This document shows, piece by piece, positions 10,557 through 25,600 of a stretch of 64,000 nt of DNA. Within the stretch, counting starts at the first letter, position 1; each line of letters opens with the position of its first letter. This DNA is from Flabesymbios commensalis (Eukaryota > Annelida > Polychaeta > Terebellida > Flabelligeridae): contig OZ024902.1 of assembly GCA_964017125.1 (NCBI GenBank), positions 56,840,791 to 56,904,790 on the forward strand, written 5' to 3'. The notes beneath the pieces are model-generated. The model saw nothing but the letters and a program-made list of their open reading frames with translations. It ran no database searches and was not told where the DNA came from. The position numbers and the translations under genes are program-made.

Positions 10557-10956
10557 CCAGGGACAGACTCAATGTTGTTAGGGAGCTGTGGACGCGTTCC
10601 TTGGCCTGTGTTTTTCTAAATTTTTGAGTTAAGTGACAATAGTTACTCCCAAATTTATGCAAATATACACAAATATGTGCACAGATATAGCTATTATAAA
10701 TTCCCACAATCAAACAGATACGATCAGCTTTTTTAAAAACAATATAGACCTATTTCACTGAAACGACACATGTAGTAAATCAGCAGCAGAATAATAATTA
10801 AATGATAACCTGTTGGAATGATAGGGATTAATGAGCAGCGCGTGTCAAGTGCATTAGCCTCAATGGTCAGTCACCCCCTCCAGTTAATTCGTGACCATAC
10901 ATTATGTTTATACCGACGACGTTGCGTCATAGTGCTTACTAGTAGGGAAGGGTGGT

Positions 10957-11285
10957 GACAGTCGTTATGGCGCGATAACAATTGCACGTCTCCAGACCAA
11001 AAAAATCAACTGTCATACCCGCGAAATCAAAGTATAGGCCTATTACAGTAACCTCTAAAAGGAACCCCCTAAGTGATGCGTGTGTGCAATATGATAGTAA
11101 TCACCCCATTAGAGTTTCTGAGATATGCTCCGGAAACAAAATTGTTGGTGTCTATGCTCAGAGATATAGGTAAAAGGTCAAAACCCACAAAAGGCATATC
11201 TACAAATGCAGATCATTGTGTGTGCGGACGGACACCATAACTACAGCCTCCAACTTTGTTGTCCAGGGGGATATGATTTATTTTA
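10957..11285. repeat. Fragment of a 'GTGTGCAATATGA' dispersed repeat
   Basis: Phrases such as 'taagtgatgcgtgtgtgcaatatga', 'tctgagatat' and a G/C-rich 'gtgcggacggacacc' recur at 17,050-17,670 and 53,300-53,620. This is a common dispersed repeat. No coding potential is recognised, and the 63-codon frame here is incidental. Confidence 0.5.
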
Positions 11286-12660
11286 GTGACATTCAGTGCC
11301 GTTGGTAATTATCCAAGTTATCTCAAAAGAAACAAATTGTGGTTGTCCATATCAAGTTAAACTTACACTACATTATCTTTATAAATAACCGTGAAGCTAT
11401 ACAATGCAATACAATATAACTGCCACCCATAACAAAATAGAAACTGTTTATTTCTCTCTAGATGTTGCTTCATATTTTACATGTTTTATATTTGACATTG
11501 ATCATATTCCACTGACATGTTGTTAATCTTCCATCTAGTAGATCTATTTATGTATAGGCCTACATATGTATGTGTAGACCACATCATGTTCTGCATTCAA
11601 ATTATTGTGAAAAGGTAGCCCTGGAAACCATTTTTTTCACAAATTTCACACTTCGTTCTATCTCCTATTGCAATTTACCAGTCTTCCTTTTTACAAAATT
11701 AAAAACTATGTGTCCAATTTTAATGTTCAGCTAATTTATATTCATGGCTTCGGTTTTCTTATGAACATAGATATAATATACATTTTCAAGGTAAGACATC
11801 TAATGGCAAATGTTAGTAAATTATTTTATCCAGCGAATGTTATTATCCCTGATGTATAAGCTTTTTACTATCCACTTGTATAGTCCAATTACCCTTAAAT
11901 TAAATATTCCAAAAAATAAAAACATATCAAGATGACTATATAAAATATCGGGTGTGGTAAAGTAACATAACCTATTAGGAAAACCCGGGTTGATTCAAGT
12001 CTATTGTATTAATTCAAGTCATATGAGGACCTCTCCTCCCTCACTAAGGGGCCACTATTCAACTACTAGTGTACAAAGTTGCATCTCAAACAAGGATCAT
12101 TATTGATGTGAGGATTAAGGAGAAGAGCAAAGCAAGGCTTGACAGTTCATTGAATGCCCCCCCCCCCCCAGCGGATTGAAAGTTGCCCTTCTAATGATTT
12201 ATTGCACAGATTTTGATGGAAAATTTTCATCAAACTAAAGAAAAAATATTACTACTGTACCTCCAAATCACCGAATAAAAAATCACAATCGCTGTGCAAG
12301 ACAGGTTGTCAATTGTATGACAGTATTTGATTGTTTACAGTTGTGATGTAACACAGCCATTGATTGATACAGAGAGTATTGTACAGTCATGATACATTAT
12401 ATATTATACAATATATAATGTGTGTGCGTGCTATCACAGAATGTTCACACAATGCTGCTACCTCACTGTTAATCCAACCTCATTAACGTTGAGCCGGCGA
12501 TGGGACTATCAGACTACCGATAACCCCTTTGTTTGTGAAAAACTTCAACATTAAACTCAACTATACATTCATTAACAAATAACTTTGGGAAGACCCACAA
12601 TATAATAATATAGCAAAAACAATTACCCTCGATAGATCAATGTCACACATTTAGTGTTAA
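11286..12660. other. Gene-free stretch
   Basis: No gene is recognised. At 12394-12421 there is an AT palindrome (ACATTATATATT-ATACA-ATATATAATGT, near-perfect). A C homopolymer lies at about 12159. The 63-codon frame at 11668-11859 is AT-rich with no known domain. Confidence 0.45.
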
Positions 12661-12897
12661 CCCTTCAACCGCCAAATTATTCAATCTGAATTTTCACCCA
12701 CTTGAAGTCATGTCTCGCTCACGCGATCCACAACTTCAAGTGAGTGAAAATTATTCAGATTTGACAAAATGGAGGTCAACTGTTTTCAAATATGCTGACT
12801 GATGTCACATTTTATCTTTAACATGTTTAAAAGGTGGTACTAAATGTGCTAATAAAAAATGAAAATCTGAATATATACGGCACCGGCGGTTAAAGGG
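12661..12897. mobile_element. TTAA MITE, CCCTTnRACCGCC family, copy 1
   Basis: TTAA (12657-12660) then CCCTTCAACCGCC; at the other end GGCGGTTAAAGGG then TTAA (12898-12901). Inside, 'tgaattttcacccacttgaag' is mirrored by 'cttcaagtgagtgaaaatt', so the element folds back on itself. The TTAA target and CCC..GGG ends fit a piggyBac-driven non-autonomous element. A close copy lies at 19433-19670. Confidence 0.8.
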
Positions 12898-13568
12898 TTA
12901 AACATGGGGGATGTGCAGGTAAACAACAATCGATGCCAATGTTTAGATGACCCACTATTTACATAAACATTTTAAAAATGAGATTCTATGCTAAATTCGT
13001 GCTAAAAAATTGGCGATATTTCTCAATAGGCTGATAGCAATGTAAGTTTTTACACACACAATTTGATGTGAAATTTATGTACATCATCATGACTCAAATT
13101 ATTATATTTACAAAACGTTCCAGTATAAAAATAATATCATGACAGTTGGCAGCGGATAGATGATACATGATCTCTCAACAGTGCTAAAGTTAAACACTGG
13201 ATTATTTACATTTATACATCATAATACATAACCTACAATTGCGGCTGACACGATAAAAACACATCTTTGGAATGTTGAAGTAATTTTTTATATTGGACTT
13301 TTGGAATTACATCTAGGCCACTGGCCAGCACCTTTAACTTTTTTTGGCAGTGTATCTGGTGCCAAGCGACACTTTTTCTAACAGTATAAACATTTAGATA
13401 CATTATTTTGTCAGATGGAAATTACAGTAGTCGATTTAGCAAGAAGGCAACTAATTGGTCAAACTGTGATGAAGATTTAAAACTGTATAAGAAAAGATTA
13501 ACAAGAGACCAATGTGATGTGTATTTTACAAGAATCATAATTATGATTAATTAACATTCAATTGACAA

Positions 13569-13574
13569 TTTATT
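13569..13574 (-). terminator. Likely poly(A) signal of the SLC35D gene
   Basis: AATAAA on the minus strand, 110 bases past the stop codon at 13684. It is the nearest canonical hexamer and would give a short 3' UTR. AT-rich context makes chance occurrence possible. Confidence 0.5.
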
Positions 13575-13683
13575 TTCTTTTAACAGTAGACCAGAATAAT
13601 TGAAGCATGGTCTAGGGAATAGCGTAGAAAATGCCTTACAGCACAGTATAATTACAAATACCCACTATAGTTATACCACACAT

Positions 13684-16600
13684 CTACATGGTGGTGACAT
13701 TCTTTTTAGGTGAGGGTTTAGAGTCTGTGGAGCTTTCTTCTTGAACAACGTTGGTTGAAACTATTGTTGCCTGTCGAAATGTGATGTATGAGTAGATCAA
13801 GCTCCCGGTGACACTAGAAAAATAAATGGATGAACAACATGTATAACAAGTAAAATAACAGATAAACATCACAAAATACATCTGTAAATCTAACACACAC
13901 AGCGAAACCAATATTTGTGATTTTAAAGAAAATGGCGTTCATTTCTTATTTTTGACTTTGTGAACAAGTCACCCGATGAACCGCTAGGTTGAATCACTCT
14001 TGATTTTGTATGTAGGCACTTGCACTGTCTGTATCTAAATAATAATTGATTCTTTTCACCATTAATTTCAGTGATACTGTTGATATCAGATTTAAGTCTA
14101 TGCAACATTATAATGACTATGATTCTAGTGTGACCAGACTGTCATACATTATAATCTTGCAGTCAGCTGGTAATTTATATTATTACATTCAGTTAAAGTC
14201 CTTTAATTATCAAGTTAAACTAATAGCTGAATAGTGTAGATCCACATAATTTGTACCTGATTATCATTAAAAGATATGACAGATCCTGACCATTCCCTTT
14301 GCTATATTATTCTTCCAAATCCATATTAGTCAGTGGGGAAGTTTAGGCCTATTGCCAAGTACAGGCAATAGTATTATTTATTGTACTTTACTTTAATTTT
14401 TATGGTTAAGTCCTAAAGAGTGCCTCTAGTGATGAGAAATGTGTGTCTGTGGTAGACAGCGTTAGTGGTGCCTAGGTCTAGAAGGGTTGGTGATCGGTTA
14501 TGTTTAAAGGGTAGATAGTGGTGCCTAGATCTAGGAGATTAGGTGATCAGGATTTCTAATTGGGTTATGGTCCAGATGTAAACAGTACTTACTTGGTATC
14601 ATCTAGTGTTCAAGGCGAAAGCCGCGAGTGGGTGGCCGGTGGGACCCGTTAGTGATCTAGTGTAAGGATCGTGGGGCCGGGACATAACTAGTGGCACTAG
14701 CCTAATATACTCATAACTGTCCTACGCCTGTTATACCCTGTAGTCCAGAGGAGGGTTAACTGGCACAAAGTAATCTTTATTGCACCACCAGGTATTTAAA
14801 TACCGCCTGGTTTTGCATGTTCCATTTGAATATCAAATTGTGGCAATGTCACAAGCGATAAATTGCTAGTGAGTTAGCATCAGGTGAGCATTTACTCATC
14901 CGGTCTTTTTTTATATAAGCTTTCAGTTCACATGTTGTAGCATGAACAGGGATCTGCTAAAGCAAATCTCTGTTGCTGCCAAGTCACAAGCTGTAAGGTG
15001 CCTTATCGTTTTTGAATAATGTGTTATAGCCTACTGTGTATATATGTCAGAGTGATTTTATATTAGAATAAAGCATGTAGATAGTTGTCCTAAGCTTTGT
15101 GCCTTCCTGGAGCTTACTATTTGTAAGTTGCGTTGAATTGTCTGTTCGACGTTTTTCCCCATGATATCGATAGTTATTAATTGCCGATTTTGCTTGATAT
15201 CGCTCTGTTTTATCATCTGTTCGATACGTGTAATCTGAACGATGAGTGTTCTAATGTCCCCCGGTTAAGTAATTTATTCCGAATTGGTTTCCGCTTGACC
15301 ATAGAGCTTGCAGTTATAAGTCCTGAAAAATTTGTAATATTGTTGGCTGGAGTCGTCACTTGCCCGTGACAATATTGCGTCATTTAAAATGTTTGGCAGG
15401 GGTGCATTCCTATTCGTCTTATAGCAAAACACATCTCTAGTTACCAGCAGATAGTAATTTAAATTTGAATGCTGTTCCAATTCTATGCAGTATGAGAAAA
15501 CTGATTCTGATTGATGTCCAAACTTGAATGATTGGTGCTTTTGGAAACAAATGTTACTTGGTACCAATTTTTAGATTATCCAGCACTTTGCTCGCCCTGT
15601 GATTTGCAGCCGTTTTACATGAAGAGGTACTTTGTTCGAGTGATTGATAAGTGTTTTCAATCCCAGAAGTCATCCCCGATAAAAAGCAAGTTTTCACACT
15701 ATACACAGGAATTCAGGCTTCACTCTGCTTACCTCTTTTAAGATTGTCAATAATATAGCTTTCCCGTTTCCACATCATGCCAAACTACTGTTGAAAGCTG
15801 TGATTTTGAGTATTTAATATCTGCCACTTATTCAGTGATCATGAGAGACCGGGCTCTACATTAACCCTTAACCTGCTGATCACGACTTGTCTCGATTTAG
15901 CCTATTTTATTATTTGATTAAATCACTGATATTGGGAATCACATGCATGTTTAAACATCAAGATTTGCAAATGTTTTATTTCAAATTGAACAAATAGGCA
16001 TAATTTTTACCCACTTCAGGTTGTGGGTCGCGGTAGCGAAACACAACTTCAAGTGGGTGAAAATTTAAATGAATAATTAACTTAGCGAGATAAGGGTTGA
16101 TTTAGAACTACTGGTAGGTACTCTTACGTCAAAACCCAGGCTAATCAATATACATGTAATATGATAGATCACATGCATGCACAAGGATTTCGAGACTATA
16201 CAAGTATATTCAAGTCAAGTGAAGTCACCAGCAAAAATTATTATTATTCAGTTGTCAGTGTAAAACATACACAGGGGCATTGTTCTGTTCAGTATGCTTG
16301 TTCAGCTAAAATGATATTAATCATAAATGCTTTTTGTAAACTTTACCTTATATTTACACCGAAAAAATTCAACCAGCTGAACACATAATCTCCACCTATG
16401 AACATTCCCAGGTATGTTGCGAACAAATTCTGAAAATGCAAACAAATACATGTCAAAAAAAAAACATATGAAAAAAGTTAACTTTAATGCTAAGGCTGGA
16501 CACAAAACATTAGCAATTTTATCTCATTGCCTGTGCTTTGATGTTTTTAGAGTTTACTCTAATTTTTTATAGATGCATATTAAAAAAGAGCTAGATAATT

Positions 16601-19600
16601 ACCCTTTAATTTATGTTGGTCCCATTCATCATTTTTGACAATGGAGTGATTACTACTCTGACCACTGAGTCGACTCCTTGGCTAGATTTGTAGCGCTTAG
16701 GCATCACGATGCCAGGGTCAGTGGTTCGATCCCCATGCTGGGCATTTTCAACACTGTTACTATATTGCCCAATGACGGTTGTTATTCCAAGTTTGTAGCC
16801 AACACGTTTGCAGTAAACAGTGCATGAGGTAAGCAGGAAAATGAAGAATTCAACTCACGAGTGTGTTGAATGCTGCTCAGGGACGAGCAGATATTTCAGA
16901 GGGAATATGTAGCCGGGTGTGTATGGCAGACTGGAGTGATTAAAACTCTGGCCAGCAAGTCGACCATTTGGCTAGATTGGTAGCGTTCATGCATCACTAT
17001 GCCAGGGATGATCGATCGATCGATTGATAACCACGATATCACCGCATAATGGCCACAAAGTTGAAGGTAAAATATTAGGGCACAGGTCATAACCCCTAAA
17101 CGTCGCATCTACACCCCTTAACTTAAGGGATGTTTGTGCGCAATATGAAAACAATCCAGCAAACAGATTCCGAGATAATACACAGAAACGGAACCTATCA
17201 CCTGCCATTAACCCTTTAACAGCGGGATTATGATGTCATAAATTGCCTGAGCGCTGAATCAATTGATTTTTTAACTAAAAACAGTATTTAATGATTTTTG
17301 GCGACATCCGCGGTCTGCCAGGGGGTCACCTTTTGGCGACATCCGCGGTGAAAGGGGTAATTAAAATCAATAAAAACCAAGGTCATTTGAAGGTCATAAC
17401 CTGAAAAAGGGACATCTACACCCCCTAAGGGATGGGTTTGTGCAATATGAAAACAATCCAGCACATGCTTTCCGAGATATTTACTGGAAAAGGAACCTGT
17501 GTTCTGACATTAATTAAAGTCAATAATGGCCGTAAAATCAAAGTTAATAAATTAGGTCATCAGTCATAACCCCCAAAGGTCCCCAACCTAAGGGATGTGC
17601 GCAATATGAAGATAATCCAGCTAACGGTTTCTGAGATATTGTCTAGGAACTAAATGCAGACAGACGCTGACAGGCATGCTGCTGATAATATCGGCGGGGG
17701 ATAAGATCCCATTACCAAAATTTTGAAAGATGAATTCCTGTATAACCTTGAAAATCTCACATGCACATCTCAATATCGGGGGGAAAGTGATTATAAAATT
17801 TGAATAATTTACGACTAATTTTTTGCGACCTCAAAAAAATTGAAATTGATCCGTGGCGGCCATTTTGAATTTCAGCAAAACCTTGAAAAAATCATTGCAC
17901 ATCTCCATATTGTGGGGAATGTGTTTAAAAAATTTGAATAATTTCTGACGTTAAATTTTTTGCGCCCACGGCCATTTTAAATTTTGGTAGCATCTTTAAA
18001 AAATCACTTGCACATCCCCATGTTGCTAGGAATGTCATGTTAAAATTTAAAAAAAAATTGACCAGTAGTTTTTGCGCCTACAAGAAAATGTGATGCCGGA
18101 TGCTGGACAAAATCCTGGGGTGATTAAAATCACCTATCCCCTACGGGCGGGGGATAAAAACTGATGTAGTTCTTGAATGAGAGCCGAAACTGTGCTAGTC
18201 GTCGGTGGCGACGGTGTATATGTACTGAACACATATATGTACATGTATCCCGAGGCTTACAGAAATATGCACATCAGTAGTATACCAACCTTAAGAACAC
18301 CAACAATGTTTGTTGTTAATGCTGATGTGTATTGTGTGCAGAGTACGATTGAGTACATGAGAATGAAGCCCATGAAACAGGACAAACTGAAACAGGCGAG
18401 GAACATCATATTCCCCCAACTATTAAAACTGAGACCCTGTAAAAAAAGAAAATACACATTTAAAATGGAATCAAGACTGCATAGTTCCTTATTCACAACA
18501 TCAGTACATTTTCGAAAAAAAAATCTAGTAAATAATGTCTTCTAGATGACTGGATGGTGTATATCATATACCTGTATACTGTAGGTAACAAGAGCACACT
18601 GGGCAATAGTCTGTGCCAGTATTGTAAAATGAATGATGTAAAATGTGCTAAATCTTAATAAATTGGTCATCTTGTGCGATAAATCATCCATTTTGACTTT
18701 CTCTCAGCCATTTTTGCACTTGTCTGCGAACTGGTTATTATTAACTGATTATTATGCAGAACAAATTTGGGCAGGATACAGGAAAAAGTTCTGAAAGTTA
18801 TCTCACCCACAAGGAAATGGTAAAATGCCTAGTAGGACGTAAAACGTGATCAATCATGCTAAATCGGCCATTTCAATTTTTTCGCATTGGCTTTTATCAA
18901 CACAAATAACAATTTTTTCCAGGATATATGAAAAACTGGAAGTTATCGCAGCCACAAAAGAATGTTAGCGCCGAGGCAGGCAGGTTAAAAAATCTCATGG
19001 TAACAAATTATGGGCAATCAGTCATATAGACAAGGCTATGCTGTTCTAAGTAAGGGATAGGTGAAAATTATTATGAGACATGACTAACTCTGTTTAAAAA
19101 CTGTAATTCTGAGTTATGAGTAAGTTGCATAATAATATAATGTCAACATTCTTAAGAGCAATCCATCAATACTGATTAGTGGATCAAACATAACCCTTAT
19201 CATGCTAAACTAAATAATTAAAATTTTCATCTACTTGAAGTTGTGTTTCGCAACCACTATCCAAAAACTCAGGTGGTTGAAAATTAGTCATACATGTATT
19301 TGTTTAATTTGAGACCAAATACTTAGAAATCTTGACGCTTGAACGGTCATTTCATTCCCAATAAGAGTGGTTTAATTAGCTAATAAAACAGATTAAAATT
19401 AAAATAGTCGCGGTCAGCACAATAAGTCTTAACCCTTTGACCGCCAAATTATTCAATCTGAATTTTCACCCACTTGAAGTTGTGTCTCGCTGACGCGATC
19501 CACAACTTCAAGTGAGTGAAAATTATTCAGATTTGCCAAAATGGAGGTCAACTGTTTTCAAATATTTCTGATTGACATCTCATTTTATCTTTAACATGTT

Positions 19601-22600
19601 TAAAAGGTGGTACTTAATGGGCTAATAAAAAATGAAAACTCGAATATATGCGGCACCGGCGGTTAAAGGGGCAAGACAAAATTTGGGTAGTGGGCTACAT
19701 CAGCCTGGAAGGTTCTTCATTCAGTACTCACCATTTCTAATTCTCCAGTGTACCACATCATTGCCACATATGGTGGTGCCATAAACAGGGCATTGTAAAA
19801 TAAAACACCATATCTGCCGAGCTCCTAAAGAAGAAAAAAATTGGGGAATAACACTATATTTTTGTCGAGAAACAATTGTTTGCATGTCAGATAAATACAA
19901 TTAAATTTACTTGTCATTTAACAACACAAAATAAGATAGAATTGTTAATGTAATTAAATAAATGTATTTTCAATCAAACAAAGAATTTTTTCGAGTGCAT
20001 TTTAAAAGGTGTCAAAATCTGGCATGATGGGATATATCAGTTCCACACACGGCTTTATTATAAAATCACTGGTATTACATGAAGGGTGATAGACACATTG
20101 TACACTGCAAGCTTGCAGTCAGACTGATAATCTGGCATGTTTTACAGATTAGGCTACACAAGGATAAAATGATAACAGTTTAGGCTTACACCCTAACAGT
20201 GTGAATGGTATAGGCCTACATCCATGACCCCCCCCCCCCCCCCCCCGCCCCCCACAAAAGAAGTCATCCCCCTTAAGCTTAAGTTGACTAACCTTTGCAT
20301 CAAGTCTTTTCTTGGTGTACACACCATTAGCTGAAGTGAAACAATCATTCAGAAAAATCATTACGTAGCCCACCAAATCAAAAGCAAGGTCAGCACTGAA
20401 AAAAATAGAAAGATGTCATTTACACATAAATTTGTAACTTGTCCTAAAGCCTTAGGATTGTTTATGTTCATAATAATTCATCAGGAGGCTCTTATGATTA
20501 CTATATCTGCAATGCTTTCTGGAAATAGCCTTAGACCATTATTGATGTATAGTAAACTACCCCTTTAACCCCCTTTTTATAAACCAGGTGGAGAAAAGTG
20601 AGTAACTTTACTTTCAGAGGGGGAGGGGGGGGTGAAAAAATACACACAAAACATGACGTTGGCATACGATTTTATTCACCCCAGTAAAAATTTATGCATG
20701 GTCTGAATTAAGCTACTTAGTCCATTGCTGAGTCCATCCATGATTACATAATATAGAGGAGCAGCACCAGTCCCAGAATACATGTTCAGGTTGAAAAATA
20801 GTAAAAAAAACTTTTTTGGACGTTTGTGTTCATCAAGCTCCGCGCATTTGAGTTTTCTTGGGCGGTAGATAAAATAAATGTCAGACGATACAGTGTTAGT
20901 AGTATGCATGTGCTTGCATACTATCTTGGTTTCCGTGACTTGGTGACCTTGAAACTAGGTCAAGGTAACTGAATGTCGAACTTGACCTTCAGATTAGAGT
21001 CACCCATATGAGGTAAAAAATGAAGGCCCTAAGTGAAGACGTTATGAAGATATCGTGCTTACAAGCCATTTTGGTTCCCTTGACCTGGTGACCTTGAAAT
21101 TAGGTCAAGGTCACTGAATGTCAACTTGACCTTCAAATTAGTGTCATACACATGAGGTAAAAAAATGAAGGTCGAAAGTCGAAGGCTTTATGAAGTTTTT
21201 GCGCTTACACGCATCTGCACCGCCCGCCCGTCTGCCCACCCGGCGCCTCTGGTGATCACTATACCCCACAGCCTTAATGGCTGAGGGTTATAAAATGATT
21301 ATTGTATTTACACAGGTATGTGCAAATGCTGTGTATTTACATGTGTAAGTAAATAAGATTATTTTTGCAAAGGGCTAAAAATGATACAAAAATGAATTTA
21401 CACATCTGTGTAAATGAAACAGGATTCCCACAGAGATCTGGAAATGAAATTCCATGACTTTTCCATGACTTTCCATGACCATTTTTAAAGAATTCCATGA
21501 CTTCTTAAAGGAATATAAAAATGTATATTTGAAATTGTAGAGCCTCCACCTCCACAGCGGCCCGATTAAAAGCAGAACCGGGTATGCAGAGTTTCTTACT
21601 TTTTGCATGTAAAATATTTTACAGATAGGCCACTTTTTGCCAAATTTTCATTTTCCACGACTTTTCCTGGCCTGGATTTTATTTTTTTAATCTGCATGGT
21701 TTTCCATAATTCTCCATGACTGTGGGTACCCAGTGAAATATTTCATTACACTAGACACCTTTCCTCAACTGATATTATAAACATACCTCGCCGCAACAAG
21801 TGCACCACCAATCATCAAAAATACACAAAATTTGACCTGCTTGCTGGCAATAACTCTGAAATCAAAAATACAAAGTCATGTAGGGCAGGATACATTCAAA
21901 TAACCCTATCAAATGCAGATAAAAAATGTGAAATAAAATAACTAAAAAAAACGACACATTTCATCAACATGCGAAAATGCATAAAAATATCAAGGAGATA
22001 AATTATTCTCTATGTCTGTTTCACTCATTTCAAACTGGAATTTCCTACACAATTTTTGGTTTAAAAGAAAAATAACCTCTTATAAAATAGCTATGCATTA
22101 TGCAAATTGTTATGATTTTTCTTCTGATTGTCTTCTATCAAACTCACAGCTCCAAGTAAAAAATATTTGTAAACACATGTACACTTTCCATTAAAACATG
22201 TCAATATAAAAAGTTAATGCTCATTTCTTCTTTGAAGCAAAAATAAATAAATTATAAAATAAAATGGCCTTAGACATGATTAGGTCTATATAAGGGTTAT
22301 TGGGTTGACATCTGCTGTATGTGTATTAAAAATATGAAATTCTGGCTAACCTTATTATTGAACATTTAATATATCTGATTCAAAACTTACCCCAATACAA
22401 CATGTTCAGCTATCATAGTAATTAAAATTGTGAATCTCCGTAAAACAATGAACATCGGTAAGCTGCAAAAAATAAAACAAAACTTTAATAATTCTATTCT
22501 TTCAAAAATACAAATATTATATTTATAAATTTATATATAATTAATAAAAAGTAGCTATAATTTATTATCACATAAAAACAGATAGATTGTTAACCCTTTT

Positions 22601-25600
22601 GTGTTCCCATAGATTAAGTCATTATTTTTTATATTTTTGTACCATTTTGTGGACGATGTGATGAGAAGTGACGTACTACAGTCCCAGAGTTTCCGCCAGG
22701 GGGGGGGGGGGTCCGGGGGAGGTCCCCACTCAGCACCACAGGGGGGGATATCCCCTCCTTGTTGGCAAAGAAAAGAAAAATATATTCCATTTTTTTGCTG
22801 TCATTTCTTTCAAAATAGGCTATTTTAAGCACTTAAATTGAAAACTCTGAATTTTTTTCTTCTTTTGAACACCCCCTCTGGCGGAAACCCTGAGTACTCA
22901 AATGGAATCTTTGAGACACTTTACTATTATGTGACTATGAAAGCACATCTATAGTATATATCAATGCACGTAGCTTTCGCAGTTTCGCGTTCGGTGCGCT
23001 ACTCCTCCCTGTACAACGTCACTGGACACAATTTCATACCCGCATCTTCATCTGTTACTATTCAGCTTTGTCTGCTACATTTTTAATTCATCCAAACGTA
23101 TACATTATTGTCCTTTTTGAATCCTGACTTTTCACTTGCGATTTTGTTTTTTGTAGGACTACGCCACCCAGCAAAGTATCTATACATGCTGAATCAACAT
23201 ACAGTAGTACTGTCTCACAGCACTCGCACCAACTAAAAACTGAACCCACAGGTGCCGTGCACAGACCTGGTGTACATGCTGTCACGTGGATGGCCAGTAT
23301 CGAGATATGTCTTCAGTTCAAAAGGAAATTAACATACTGGTACTGTTTTTCACCATACACAGGTCATTGCTGGCTGGCGTCTGTTGCTGTATGCATGCAA
23401 CTTTGCTGTTATTTTTACAGGACACATCCCATAAGGCTTAGGCCAACAAAAAATGTATCTGGTGTCAACAGATAGGCCTACACATCAATTTCATACACCT
23501 CCATCTACCTTTGCGAAGAACAGAACACAGCTGCATCCATTTCCAAAAAAAAGCTGTGTATGTTTATACCTGTCATAATCATTTCATTGCGTATGGTGAG
23601 AGCGCATTAATATCTAGATAACTGATAGTCTTGTATTCTTGATGGATTACATGGGTTTTCAATTGGGAAGACCATAGTAAAACTGTCATACCGGGCAAAA
23701 TTTTATTCATAATTGTTGGCATTTATCAGTGTTTTGAGGGCAGGTGTGACAGGCGATAGACACACTCTTAAAAAAATGGTGGGTACAAGTTGGGGAAGTG
23801 TCTTAAACAGTAGCCCAACATCAAGCTAACGTTGACTTGCAATAATTGTGATAATAGGCCCAATGAAACCTTCTAAGCCTATGTTATAAAACCACACACT
23901 CCTTATTATTAGGCCTGCGAATGACTCAAAATTCCCAGAGTTTTACCTGACCGTCAGAAAAAAAATAAAAATTCCCTGACCTGTGGCAACCCTGAAGTGA
24001 GCCCTAATTGACTAATGCTCTGCTAGTTTACAATAATTCATAATTGTGATGGAAATATGTGGAGTTACATTATTTTAATAGAAAATGCGATTTACATGTA
24101 GCCCTCAGTGCCAAAGAACTGTAAATATCATTAAATATGGAAAATTGTGTTTACAAGGAAAAGCTGTTTAGGTCTTTTGACGTTTTGTGCATTGACTGCT
24201 TTGTGTCGTGCTGACTTTTCTTATTCTATCTTTAATAGTCAAATCATTTACTCGGGTACTACTTGCTCCATCCTGTAGGCCGATGGTATAGTTGATTGAT
24301 TATACAACATAATTCTAAGGTGATTCAAACAGGCAGATAACCAATTAAAAACTGTGCCCATATTTCTAAAATTGACCTAGGCCTCTCGTGATATTGGAGG
24401 CAGGCACTCTACATGTAATTTTCCACAAATAGGTGAATTCATTCTTTTCCATAGTGGATTTCTATGTAGCTCTCCACTGTACCATTTACTGCATCATATA
24501 TGTTTTATGCCTACCTTATTTTCTGTGTACCACCCAATCCAGTCACAAGATTGCCCATGTAGAAAAGAGGTAATGGCATTATCTGAAATGACAGAAACAT
24601 GGTAACATGACAAAAACCTTTTCACTTTTTCTAATAGCAGGGGCCAATATACCTACAAAAACTCTGGTCGTCATGTGGGCCCCTCAGATGCTAATTTTGC
24701 TCGCCCACATCAAATTCATCAAATTTCTCCTATGAAAACCTGACCACTCCTGATTTCCAGAAAGTACTCGAGAAATTCAGGTGCAGTAGTGAATAGTTCA
24801 TATACTGAATAGGGGATTATCTGTTAATGCATTTTATACTTCAGTAAACCATGATTTTGAAGAATATAACAATATGTTTTCTGTTTCAATGGAAAGTTTA
24901 GCTTTTATACATTCGCAATGTGAGCCACCTTTGATGTCAACTTGATTAGCCCACAGCAAAAACAAGGGGCCAATGGCGAGTGGGTCGACTGGGTATTTGG
25001 AACCCCGACTAGGATGAAAAAAATTAATGTATCAATGGTACTAGACACATAAAGTTCTAAGCACATATATAAGGCTAATAAAATCTACGAAGCAATTGAT
25101 TCATGACATTTAATTAGCCCAATCATCATAATCATTGAGCATTACAGTATTGGCATATAAAGACTTCAGGCTTTCTAATTTCAAGTCATATTATCAACAC
25201 TACAGTACATGTACGTACACTACATGGTATAATACTGTAGATCTGGTGATATTCGCGAGGTTTTAATTTGCATAAATTTCGCAAAGAGGAAAAATTCTCA
25301 AATTCAAGAAGCTTACGAAAATTATTATTATAATGGTGCTACTATATAGAAAAATGAAAATTCTCGAATTCTGAACTTTGTAAAAAGTCCAAAAAATCAG
25401 AAATAGGCAAAAATTTGAACATGTATGCAAAAATTATCAGATCTACAGTATTTGAGGTAATCAACCAGTAGCTACATGAAAGTTATTCTAACGATGAGGA
25501 CTAGCCATATGCCTACGTAGATTCAACAGGCTTTTTATGTGATAACCCTAAATATAAGTCTTTTGTCTTGCAACATTTGGTGGCATATCTTTCGTAGTCT

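Noticed and set aside
14590-15110. A solo LTR (TATA-like and AATAAA signals)
   Set aside because: No TG..CA ends, flanking duplication or second copy were seen, so the idea is not supported.
16672-16743. A tRNA gene
   Set aside because: Both pol III boxes are present, but no 7-base anticodon loop or acceptor stem forms, and a near copy lies 289 bases away.
18177-18545. 122-codon plus-strand frame
   Set aside because: It is the antisense shadow of SLC35D exon 9.
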